Translations under genes and position numbers: made by a program
NCBI GenBank assembly: GCA_045647785.1
Contig: JAZRMU010000016.1
Coordinates: 1-26,392 of the forward strand
Reading direction: 5' to 3'
DNA: 26,392 bases
Source of the DNA: SIG565 sp045647785
GTDB lineage: Bacteria > Bacillota > Clostridia > Oscillospirales > Acutalibacteraceae
The notes under the pieces: generated by a model
The model's database searches: none
The model's input: the letters and a program-made list of their open reading frames with translations, nothing else
What the model was told of the DNA's origin: nothing
Shown: positions 14,437-22,778 of the stretch, one piece after another
Position numbering within the stretch: the first letter of the stretch is position 1
Layout: the number at the start of each line of letters is the position of its first letter

Positions 14437-16380
14437 ATGTCTGAAGAAATTAAAAATCAGGTAGTAACTGAAAATTATGATGAAAATTCCATTCAGGTAT
14501 TAGAAGGTTTGGAGGCAGTTCGTAAGCGTCCCGGTATGTATATTGGTTCAACGGGAGAGAGAGGTCTTCACCATCTTGTATATGAAATAGTGGATAACTC
14601 AATTGACGAGGCATTAGCCGGCTATTGCGATAGAATTACAGTAGAGCTGCTTGATGATGGTATTGTAAGGGTAACAGATAACGGTCGTGGTATACCTGTT
14701 GGTATAAACCCGCAAAAAGGAATACCCACAGTAACTGTTGTATTTACAATTCTACATGCAGGCGGTAAATTCGGCGGTGGTGGATACAAGGTATCAGGTG
14801 GATTACACGGTGTTGGTGCATCGGTTGTTAATGCATTATCATCCTGGCTCGAGGTTGAGGTTAGCGACGGAACAAATATATATAAGCAGCGATACGAAAA
14901 GGGTAATATTGTAACCGAGCTTGAAATTATAGGAAAGACTGATAAAACCGGTACTGTTGTAACATTTAAGCCCGACCCCACAATATTTACAGATACTACT
15001 ACTTATGATTATGATATTCTATTAAACAGACTTCGCGAGCAATCTTTTCTTAATGCGGGTATTCGTGTAGAGCTTAAAGACCTTCGCACAGATGTTTTTG
15101 AACCCCGAAACGATGAGTTTTATTATGAGGGTGGTATTCGCTCCTATGTTGATTTCTTGCTAAAGGGTATAAAGAAAGACCCACTTAACAGCGAGGTTAT
15201 ATATCTATCAGGCGAAAAAGAGGATGAATCGGCTGAAATAGCGCTCATTTGGTCTACCGCTTATGATAATAAAATAATGTCATTTGCAAATACATTGCAT
15301 ACTATTGATGGCGGTACTCACGAGCAGGCATTCCGTCAAACTGTTGCGCGCGTAGTTAATAAATACGCACATGATTTTAAAAAGCTAAAGGTAGATTCCG
15401 ATAACCTTAAGGGTGAGGATATTATGGAAGGCTTGGTAGCCGTTGTATCGGTTAAGCTATCCGATGCACAGTTTGAAAGCCAGACCAAAGCAAAGCTTGG
15501 TAACACCTCAATAGGTACATTGGTTAGAAATATAATTAACGATAAGCTTTATCAGTATTTAGAGGAGCATCCGGCTGAATCTAAAATTGTTATTGATAAG
15601 GCGATAGCAGCATCAAATGCTCGCGAGGCAGCTCAAAAGGCAAGAGATGCTTCAAGAAACAAAGCAGGTATTGGTGGTAAAACCCGTATGCCGGAAAAAT
15701 TAAAGGACTGTATATCTGATGACCCCACAAAAACAGAAATTTTTATAGTAGAGGGTGATTCAGCAGGCGGTTCAGCTGTTGAGGGTAGAAACTCTACATA
15801 TCAGGCAATTCTGCCGTTGTGGGGTAAAATGCTTAATGTTGAAAAAGCACGCGATGATAAGGTTTACGGCAATGATAAGTTGACACCTGTTATTGTGGCG
15901 CTGGGTACCGGAATAGGTGAAAATTTCAATATTGAAAAGCTTCGCTATGATAAAATTGTTATTATGGCCGATGCCGATGTTGATGGTAGCCATATCAGAA
16001 CACTTTTACTTACATTTTTCTTCCGTTATATGCCCCAGCTTATTGAAACAGGACATATTTATTTAGCACAGCCGCCGCTATTCCGCGTATCAAAGGGTAA
16101 GCAGCGTTTTGATGCATTTACCGAGGAAGAAAAGGCAGAATATATAGAAAAATTAGGCGGCACAGCCGATGTTCAGCGTTATAAAGGTCTTGGTGAAATG
16201 GATCCCGACCAGCTTTGGGAAACAACGCTCGATCCTGAACGCAGAACCTTCTTGCGTGTTACTATGGCAGATGCAGAATTGGCAAACGAAACCTTTACAA
16301 TGCTTATGGGTGAAGAGGTTGAACCCAGAAAGCAGTTTATTGAGGAAAACGCTGTGTTTGCTACAGACCTTGATATTTAA
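14437..16380 (+). CDS. gyrB: DNA gyrase subunit B
   Basis: GyrB is the ATPase and TOPRIM subunit of gyrase, which introduces negative supercoils. In the 647-residue protein the GHKL ATPase motifs are NSIDEA (54-59), DNGRGIP (81-87) and GLHGVGASV (122-130). The TOPRIM domain has EGDSAGG from residue 439 and the metal-binding DADVDGSH from residue 512. The end of the gene carries the GyrB tail (QRYKGLGEMDPDQLWETT, then NAVFATDLDI), which supports GyrB over ParE. Length matches the short Gram-positive form without the E. coli-type insertion. A GGAAAG ribosome site precedes the ATG. gyrA follows after 18 bases, so the two are co-transcribed. Confidence 0.98.
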   Translation: MSEEIKNQVVTENYDENSIQVLEGLEAVRKRPGMYIGSTGERGLHHLVYEIVDNSIDEALAGYCDRITVELLDDGIVRVTDNGRGIPVGINPQKGIPTVTVVFTILHAGGKFGGGGYKVSGGLHGVGASVVNALSSWLEVEVSDGTNIYKQRYEKGNIVTELEIIGKTDKTGTVVTFKPDPTIFTDTTTYDYDILLNRLREQSFLNAGIRVELKDLRTDVFEPRNDEFYYEGGIRSYVDFLLKGIKKDPLNSEVIYLSGEKEDESAEIALIWSTAYDNKIMSFANTLHTIDGGTHEQAFRQTVARVVNKYAHDFKKLKVDSDNLKGEDIMEGLVAVVSVKLSDAQFESQTKAKLGNTSIGTLVRNIINDKLYQYLEEHPAESKIVIDKAIAASNAREAAQKARDASRNKAGIGGKTRMPEKLKDCISDDPTKTEIFIVEGDSAGGSAVEGRNSTYQAILPLWGKMLNVEKARDDKVYGNDKLTPVIVALGTGIGENFNIEKLRYDKIVIMADADVDGSHIRTLLLTFFFRYMPQLIETGHIYLAQPPLFRVSKGKQRFDAFTEEEKAEYIEKLGGTADVQRYKGLGEMDPDQLWETTLDPERRTFLRVTMADAELANETFTMLMGEEVEPRKQFIEENAVFATDLDI

Positions 16381-16398
16381 GAAAGGGGAGTGTGAAAA

Positions 16399-18954
16399 AT
16401 GGCAAAACAAGAAAAGGTTTATTGGCCCGAGAGCGAAGAAACCACTATTTTACCTGTTGAAATCGTAGATGAAGTTAAAAGTAGTATGCTTCAGTATGGA
16501 ATGAGCGTACTTGTTGGCCGCGCACTACCCGATGTGCGCGACGGCTTAAAGCCCGTTCATCGCAGAATTTTATACACAATGTATGAGAATAATCTGACAC
16601 CCGATAAGGCATACCGTAAGTGTGCGGATACAGTTGGTGCTGTGCTCGGTAGATAACATCCACACGGCGATAGCTCTGTTTATGAAGCAATGGTGCGTAT
16701 GGCGCAGGATTTCTCACTTCGCTATCCGCTTATAGATGGACACGGAAACTTTGGTAATATCGATGGCTACCCTGCCGCCGCATACCGTTATACCGAGTCT
16801 AAAATGAATAGACTTTCTCTCAATATGCTTGATGATATTGAGAAGGATACGGTTGATTTTGTTCCTAACTATGATGACCGTTTAAAGGAGCCCACAGTTT
16901 TACCTGTGCGCTTCCCGCAGCTGCTTGTCAATGGTTCAAGCGGTATCGCATTTGGTATGGCAACCGAAATCCCGCCGCACAACTTAAGCGAGACTATCGA
17001 TGCTATGTGCCACCTTATTGATAACCCTGATGCAGAGCTTGATGAGCTTTGTCAGTATATTAAAGGTCCCGATTTCCCGACAGGCGGCATCATTATGGGC
17101 AGAAGTGGCATTCGCGCTGCCTATGCTACCGGTAAGGGCAAGATTATTGTTCGCGGTAAAACCGAAATAGAGGAAAAGCGCGACGGTAAGTTCCGCATTA
17201 TTATAACCGAAATTCCCTACAAGGTTAGAAAAGAAGCTCTTGTTAAAAAGATTTACGATTTGGCAAGTGAAAAGCGTGTTGAGGGTATTGAGGATGTTGT
17301 TGACTTTTCTTCAAAACGCGATGGCGGTATTAGAATTGTTGTTGATATTAAGCGTGATGCAAATCCGCAGGTTGTACTCAACAAGCTTTTCTCCTACACC
17401 GAGCTACAAACAACCTTTGGCGCAAATCTTATTGCGATTGTAAATGGCAAGCCGCAGCAGCTTACCTTAAAGGAAATGCTGCAAAACAGCATTGATTTCC
17501 AGTGTGAAATTATTGAGCGCAGAACTCGTTTTGATATGAAAAAGGCCCTTGAGCGTGCCCATATTTTAGAGGCACTTAAGACGGCTATCGACTTTATAGA
17601 CGAGGTAATCGCTATTATCCGTTCCTCTAAAACTATACCTGAATCCAAGGAGCGCCTTGCAGAGCGTTTCGGATTTGATGATGTTCAGACCACCGCTATT
17701 GTTCAGATGCAGCTTGGAAAACTGGCGGGTCTTGAAAAACAGAAAATTGAGGAGGAACTTGAGGAAAAACGCGCATTTATAAAGCAGTGCGAGGAAATTC
17801 TTGCCGACCACAGAAAAGTGCTCGATATTATCAAGACCGATTCGCTTAATCTTCGCGATAAGTTCGGCGATGACCGCCGCACGGAGATTACTGCCGTTTC
17901 GGGCGAGGTTGATATTGAAGATCTCATTCCGCGCGAGCAGGTTGTTCTAACCAAAACGCAGAACGGCTACATTAAGCGTATGCCGAGTGATGAATATGAG
18001 GTACAAAATCGTGGTGGCAGAGGTATTCGCGGTATGACTACCCGCGAAGATGATATAGTCGAGAGTATGTTTATCTGTTCATCACACGATAATGTGCTCA
18101 TGCTTTCCAACTTCGGTCGCGTTTATAAACTTAAGGCTTATGAAATTCCCGAGGGCAGCCGTACCTCAAAGGGTATGAATTTAGTTAATATTCTACCATT
18201 AATGGAGGGCGAAAAAATTTGCGGAATTCTGCCCTGCAACGAAATGGATGAAAATCATTATCTTGTTGTTGTAACTAAAAACGGTACTATCAAGCGTACT
18301 AGTCTTGATAACTACCTTAACATTCGCAAAACGGGAATAATAGCAATTTCTCTCGAAGAGGATGACAGAATGGCATTCGCCGCCATTACAAACGGCGAAA
18401 ATGAGCTTATTATTGCAACTAAAAAGGGTATGGCAATTCATTTCGATGAGAATGATGCCAGACCAATGGGTCGTTCGGCGCACGGTGTTCGCGCTATTAA
18501 GCTGCGCGAGGGCGACGAGGTTGTGGCAATGAGTATTTGTGATGAAAACACGGTTCTTCTCACCGTTACTGAAACGGGTTACGGAAGAAAGAGCAATATT
18601 GCTGATTACCGACTTCAGTCGCGCGGCGGTAAGGGTATAACAAACTACCGCACCGAAAAATACGGTGATGTTGCAGCAGTGCTCGCTGTTAATGATGAGC
18701 AGGATATTATTATGATAGCGTCTGATGGTGTTATCATCCGTGTTCCTGCCGCACAAATAAGCACCTTCGCCCGTCCTGCAAAGGGTGTAAGGGTTAAGAA
18801 GGTAACAGAGGGTGTTGTGATTCTTTCGGCAGTTGTGTCTGAACACGATGAGAACGAAATCACCGACCTGCCCGAGGCGGCTGATGTAGATGCTGCCGAT
18901 GTCGGAGCACCCGAAATAGAAACCGACGAGCAAAATGATACCGCAGAGGAGTAA
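16399..18954 (+). pseudogene. gyrA: DNA gyrase subunit A, reading frame interrupted by an in-frame TAA at codon 86
   Basis: GyrA is the DNA breakage-reunion and wrapping subunit of gyrase. Read through, the frame gives 851 codons. The first 85 residues (16399-16653) end TVGAVLGR; codon 86 is TAA (16654-16656); translation then resumes in the same frame with HPHGDSSVYEAMVRMAQDF. The stop replaces the conserved Tyr of GKYHPHGD, one base from TAT/TAC. Everything else is intact: catalytic Tyr in YRYTE at codon 131 (45 codons after the stop, as between Tyr77 and Tyr122 in E. coli), GyrA box QNRGGRG from codon 536 (hallmark of GyrA, not ParC), beta-pinwheel domain and an acidic tail. The next in-frame ATG (16690) would lack the HPHGDS region. 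Since gyrA is essential, a sequencing or assembly error or very recent mutation is likelier than an old pseudogene. A functional split gene or readthrough is possible but unsupported. Confidence 0.93.
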
Positions 18955-18957
18955 TAA

Positions 18958-19938
18958 ATGCAGGAGTTTTTTGATTACAGCGGTTCTCTTGAGATTCCCC
19001 CGGAGGTTTTAGAAAAAAATAAAATCCGCAGGCTTTCCCTAGTCTGCGGATTAGGTCTTTTGGCTTTGTTTGCAGTTATGTGCTTTTGGGGGAATATTTA
19101 TTTTAGAATAACCGGACTTTTTGGAATCGCCCCAAAGGTGGCGCTTAATTTTGCTAATCACCCATTCATTTCGCAAATATTTCATATTTTAATATCCGCA
19201 ATTATGCTTGTCGTGCCATTTGTGGTTGTTGCAAAGGCGCAAGGCTTCCGACCAACAGCTGAAATACCGTTGAAAGCAGCCAAAAAGGGTACTTTTTGGC
19301 TTTCGGTTGGCGTAGGTGCGGGAGTTTGCCTATTTTCAAGCTTTGCAACAAACCTTGGCGGCGCAGTTTTCGAGATTTTCGGAATTGAATTTCCAAGCAA
19401 TGCGGCAAAACTGCCCGAGGGTGGGCTAGGAATGCTTGCAGTCGTTATTTCGACGGCGTTTTTCCCCGCTTTTTTAGAGGAATTCATTATGCGTGGAATT
19501 GTATTGGGTGTTTTTCGCCGTTTTGGCGACGCTTTTGCAATATTCGCATCAGCTTTTGTGTTTGGAATAATGCATGCGTCGGCAGAGCAGATAGTATTCG
19601 CCTTTGTTGTGGGACTGATTCTTGGTCATATAACCGTAAAATCAGGCTCCATTTGGCCTGCAATAGCGGTGCATTTTATAAATAATTTGATTTCAGTCGT
19701 TTTTTCGTACATCTCTTTTAACGATATTGTGGCATCGCTCCTGTTGATAGGGTGCTTTGCCGGGCTTATTGTGTTATCTATACTTTCGGTAATCGCATTG
19801 CAGAAAAAGGATAGCGGATATTTAAGTTTTGAGAGCGGGGAAATAAGCGATGCTAAAAAAATCCTTTGGTTTTTAACCTCACCTGCAATTATTATAAGCA
19901 CGGTTGCAGCAATATTGATTGCGTTTTTTGTGCGATAA
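18958..19938 (+). CDS. CPBP family intramembrane metalloprotease
   Basis: Predicted membrane protease of the CPBP (CAAX protease and bacteriocin-processing, Abi) family, 326 residues with about eight membrane segments. The family's three motifs are complete: E174-E175-FIM-R179 (EExxxR), F202-GIM-H206 (FxxxH) and H239-FIN-N243 (HxxxN). These provide the expected glutamate and histidine ligands of the zinc site. The substrate is unknown; relatives act in prenyl-protein processing, bacteriocin self-immunity or signalling. It begins three bases after gyrA, with GAGGAG inside the gyrA end as ribosome site, so it is probably transcribed with gyrBA, and a terminator follows. The N-terminus is cytosolic and variable. 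Confidence 0.92.
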   Translation: MQEFFDYSGSLEIPPEVLEKNKIRRLSLVCGLGLLALFAVMCFWGNIYFRITGLFGIAPKVALNFANHPFISQIFHILISAIMLVVPFVVVAKAQGFRPTAEIPLKAAKKGTFWLSVGVGAGVCLFSSFATNLGGAVFEIFGIEFPSNAAKLPEGGLGMLAVVISTAFFPAFLEEFIMRGIVLGVFRRFGDAFAIFASAFVFGIMHASAEQIVFAFVVGLILGHITVKSGSIWPAIAVHFINNLISVVFSYISFNDIVASLLLIGCFAGLIVLSILSVIALQKKDSGYLSFESGEISDAKKILWFLTSPAIIISTVAAILIAFFVR

Positions 19939-19943
19939 AATTT

Positions 19944-19968
19944 AAGCGACCGTTTTTGGTCGCTTTTT
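19944..19968 (+). terminator. Rho-independent terminator after the gyrBA-CPBP genes
   Basis: AAGCGACC (19944-19951) pairs with GGTCGCTT (19958-19965) around GTTTTT, followed by a short T run. It ends the long dnaA-to-CPBP stretch of + strand genes. The T tract is short and tadA starts 18 bases later, so some readthrough into tadA is likely. Confidence 0.8.
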
Positions 19969-19985
19969 GCTTACAGGAGATAAAA

Positions 19986-20426
19986 ATGGACAGAAAATAT
20001 ATGGATTTAGCGCTCATAGAAGCGCGCAAGGCTATGGAAGACGGCGATGTGCCGGTCGGTGCAGTAGTTGTACTTAACGGTGAGGTTATCGGCGTTGGCA
20101 GAAACCGCCGCGAAAAGGATAAAAACGCCGTTGCTCACGCAGAAATTCTTGCTATCGAGGAGGCTTGCAAAAGTGTTGGCGACTGGCGGCTTGATAATGC
20201 AGAGCTATATGTAACGCTTGAGCCTTGCCCTATGTGCAGCGGTGCAATTATTAATGCGAGAATTGCTACTGTTGTGTTTGGTGCTTATGATACAAAACTC
20301 GGCTCACTCGGCTCGGTTGCAAATTTTGTAAGTCTGCCCTATCATTTTTCGCCCGAGGTATATGGCGGTATATGTGAAAATGAATGCCGCGAGGTTTTGA
20401 CAGAATTTTTTAAAGGTATACGCTAA
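19986..20426 (+). CDS. tadA: tRNA-specific adenosine deaminase TadA
   Basis: TadA deaminates A34 to inosine in tRNA-Arg(ACG), an essential wobble modification. The 146-residue protein has the zinc-dependent deaminase motif HAE (H51 ligand, E53 proton shuttle) and PCPMCSGAI with ligands C81 and C84. DVPVGAVVV and the helical C-terminus are also typical of TadA. The frame is open upstream through the preceding terminator, but the ATG at 19986 has AGGAGA five bases upstream and gives the conserved N-terminus MDRKYMDLALIEA. Its stop overlaps the next start by one base. Guanine or cytosine deaminases are less likely given the length and motif wording. Confidence 0.95.
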   Translation: MDRKYMDLALIEARKAMEDGDVPVGAVVVLNGEVIGVGRNRREKDKNAVAHAEILAIEEACKSVGDWRLDNAELYVTLEPCPMCSGAIINARIATVVFGAYDTKLGSLGSVANFVSLPYHFSPEVYGGICENECREVLTEFFKGIR

Positions 20427-21208
20427 TGAAGGCTAAAATTAAGCAAATTTTAGCGGAGAACGGCATTTTTGAATGGGCGGTATGTGATTTTTTGGCGGTA
20501 ACCGATAGATTATTACCCTGCCGTGCCAGCCAAAGGCTTCCAAAATGTGCTAAAAGTATTATAGTTATGGCCTTTCCATACAAAGTACAGGAGGCACCGC
20601 CTGAAAATATCAGCCGTTATGCCGCAGTGCCCGATTATCATCTGATAGTTGGCGAAATGCTGCAAAAGGCAGTCGACGCACTTTATCGCTTCTTTCCCGA
20701 ATATGAATTTGAGGCATTTACCGATAATTCGCCAATACCCGAGGTCTTCGCTGCAAACAAAGCGGGACTCGGCCGCCTTGGCAGAAACGGTCTTTTAATT
20801 AACGAAAAATATGGATCCTATGTCTTTTTAGGTGAAATTGTAACCGATTTAGAACTAGCTCCCGATAAAGGCGGAGAAAAATGCCTCGATTGTGGACGCT
20901 GCATTTCGGTCTGCAGTAGCATTACTGATAAGGAGAACTGCCTATCGGCTGTAAACCAGCAAAAAAGGGAGCTGAACGACACCGAAATCAGTAGAATTCG
21001 GCAGTCAGGCAGCTGTTGGGGCTGCGATTTGTGCAGTGAATGCTGCCCTATGAACAAAAACGCGGAAGTAACCTATATAAAAGAATTCATAGAAGGATAC
21101 AGAAATTGCTTTTCTCCCAAGGAGGACCGCGCTGGCAGAGCCTATAATTGGCGAGGAAAAGCGGTCATTGAGCGCAATTTTGAAATTATTTCTCGAGAGC
21201 CGCGCTAA
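20426..21208 (+). CDS. Short QueG-like 4Fe-4S protein (epoxyqueuosine reductase family)
   Basis: Resembles QueG, the cobalamin-dependent iron-sulfur enzyme for the last step of queuosine synthesis in tRNA. Matching segments are SIIVMAFPY, then FTDNSPIPEVFAANKAGLG with the expected catalytic Asp, RLGRNGLLINEKYGSYVFLGE and TDLEL. The ferredoxin-like clusters are CLDCGRCISVC with a later single C, and CWGCDLCSECCP. At 260 residues it is about 100 shorter than E. coli or Bacillus QueG, lacking part of the N-terminal region and the C-terminal HEAT-like tail. It could be a reduced QueG or a relative with another substrate. Coupling to tadA (TAATG) supports a tRNA-modification role. Its stop overlaps the convergent flippase stop. 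Confidence 0.8.
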   Translation: MKAKIKQILAENGIFEWAVCDFLAVTDRLLPCRASQRLPKCAKSIIVMAFPYKVQEAPPENISRYAAVPDYHLIVGEMLQKAVDALYRFFPEYEFEAFTDNSPIPEVFAANKAGLGRLGRNGLLINEKYGSYVFLGEIVTDLELAPDKGGEKCLDCGRCISVCSSITDKENCLSAVNQQKRELNDTEISRIRQSGSCWGCDLCSECCPMNKNAEVTYIKEFIEGYRNCFSPKEDRAGRAYNWRGKAVIERNFEIISREPR

Positions 21209-22701
21209 AGGTGCAGCTTTTCGCGAGTTATTAGCTGCGAAGCATAAAGTGCCAATAAATATAGTGCAGCAGACAGCGTGCAAAAAGCGATTACATATAT
21301 CGGTAAGGCCAGCGGCAGAAGACGCAGACCGACCGATAATATAGCGCAGACAGACACGCTGTAAAGTAGAGGTAAAATTAAAAACTCGGTAATATTAAGT
21401 TTTAATTTTGCTGTTTTTATAAGCAGTCTAAAATGCAAGACGGCGGTTAGTATATTGCTTAAATACATAATAAAAACGAATCCTCCAAAGCCGTAGCGTG
21501 GCAGAATTAAGAAAACCAGTAAAAGGCGTAGCCCCGAATCGGTAATAGCGTATCGAAAGGCGGCTGATTGCTTATCAAGTCCCTTTAACATTCCATCGGC
21601 GATGCTATCGATGTACATTAGCGGCGTTAGGGGCGCTAAAAGCTTAACGCAGGTGCCGACGGAGGCATCGTTATATAGAAGCTCGGCAAGCTTTTCGCCG
21701 CAAAACCAGAAAACAGAGCCCACAATAAAAGAGAGCAGCGTTGTGATTTTGAGCACCGAGGAAACGGTGTTTCTAACAGCCAATGCGCCGCCCTTGGTGC
21801 GTGCCTCTGAAAGCTCGGGTATTAATAGCAGCGAAACTGCGCTGAGCACTGCCGATGGAAAAAGCAATAGAGGTAGCGCCATGCCGCGCAGTGCGCCGAA
21901 TAGCGAAAGCGCTTCTGCGGAGGAATAACCGTAACGGATTAGCAGCTGCGGCACCGCACTGCTTTCTGCTGAACGCAGCAGAGTGCTTAAATATCTACCG
22001 GAGCTTATTGGAGCTGCAATTTTAAGTAAGTTTTTCGTTGTGCCGTCCCCTTTAAAGGAGGTGTCATTGCGCCCCATTATATCGAGTCGGTACAGCACCC
22101 ATAAAAAGATTGCCGAGGCGGCTTCTGCCGCGGCATCACCTACGACTATAGCGCAAATGGCGGCAGTTACTGATAGACTGCCGAATCTAGTTATTAGAAC
22201 AGAAATAATGGCAATTCTAACAATCTGTTCGATGATTTGAGATAGCGAGGAGCTGAGTGCGTTTCTCCGAGCCAAGAAATATCCTCGCAAGCAAGAGCAG
22301 AGACCCATAAAAATGAGTCCAAGCGACATAAATCGGCAGGGCACTTCCGCGCGCGGGTCGCCGATAAAGCGTGCGGCAATAAAATCTGCTCCCAAGTAAA
22401 GCAACGAGCAAGTAACCGCCGCAGCACAAAGGGTTATAACAATTCCTCGGTTGACAACCCTCCTAACACCGCCACCGCTTATAAGTGTTTCGGTTGCAAG
22501 TCGGGTTACTGCAGTGCTGATGCCCGATGTAGCAAATGAGCCGGCAAATATATAGACAGACATTAAAACCTGATAAAGCCCGATGGCCTCGCTTCCAACG
22601 CGGGCAGAAAGCCAGATTTTAAAAGCAACTCCTGCAAGGCGCAAAATCAGTGCAGATGCCGAGAGAATAAATGTGTTTTTAATAAAAATTACTTTTTTCA
22701 T
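21205..22701 (-). CDS. SpoVB-like oligosaccharide/lipid flippase (MOP superfamily)
   Basis: Multi-spanning protein of 498 residues with about 14 hydrophobic segments, typical of the polysaccharide-biosynthesis flippases of the MOP superfamily (SpoVB, MurJ and Wzx relatives). The N-terminus has the SpoVB-like wording ILRLAGVAFKIWLSARVGSEAIGLYQV read over adjacent stretches, and GISTAVTRLATE follows. Such proteins move lipid-linked saccharides across the membrane; SpoVB acts in spore-cortex synthesis in the forming spore. I favour the SpoVB group over MurJ, but paralogues are common, so no symbol is given. It lies on the - strand between + strand genes, diverging from rarA over 77 bases to the rarA ATG and converging with the QueG-like gene. 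Confidence 0.88.
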   Translation of the reverse strand: MKKVIFIKNTFILSASALILRLAGVAFKIWLSARVGSEAIGLYQVLMSVYIFAGSFATSGISTAVTRLATETLISGGGVRRVVNRGIVITLCAAAVTCSLLYLGADFIAARFIGDPRAEVPCRFMSLGLIFMGLCSCLRGYFLARRNALSSSLSQIIEQIVRIAIISVLITRFGSLSVTAAICAIVVGDAAAEAASAIFLWVLYRLDIMGRNDTSFKGDGTTKNLLKIAAPISSGRYLSTLLRSAESSAVPQLLIRYGYSSAEALSLFGALRGMALPLLLFPSAVLSAVSLLLIPELSEARTKGGALAVRNTVSSVLKITTLLSFIVGSVFWFCGEKLAELLYNDASVGTCVKLLAPLTPLMYIDSIADGMLKGLDKQSAAFRYAITDSGLRLLLVFLILPRYGFGGFVFIMYLSNILTAVLHFRLLIKTAKLKLNITEFLILPLLYSVSVCAILSVGLRLLPLALPIYVIAFCTLSAALYLLALYASQLITREKLHL

Positions 22702-22778
22702 AAATATCCCACCGATAAAATCTATGTTTCGGGCGGCAGTTATATTATAAAAACCAAAAAAATAAAGAGGTGCAGTTT

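Noticed and set aside
18199..18933. Long open frame (244 codons) antisense to the gyrA 3' end
   Set aside because: Mirror of gyrA codon bias. The sense strand has clear GyrA motifs, and the antisense product has no recognisable domain or ribosome site.
16399..18954. Alternative genetic code with TAA read as an amino acid, to explain gyrA
   Set aside because: TAA is the terminal stop of many other genes in this window (recA, pgsA, rsmI, dnaN, recF, gyrB, tadA), each followed closely by a new start, so TAA is a normal stop here.
16690..18954. A separate shorter gyrA gene starting at the ATG at 16690
   Set aside because: It would lack the HPHGDS segment and the first part of the breakage-reunion domain. 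There is no ribosome site before it and the homology continues seamlessly upstream to the stop codon.
22770..22778. GTG start for rarA at 22770
   Set aside because: The AAAGAGG ribosome site overlaps this GTG and is ideally spaced for the ATG at 22779, which also gives the conserved N-terminus.
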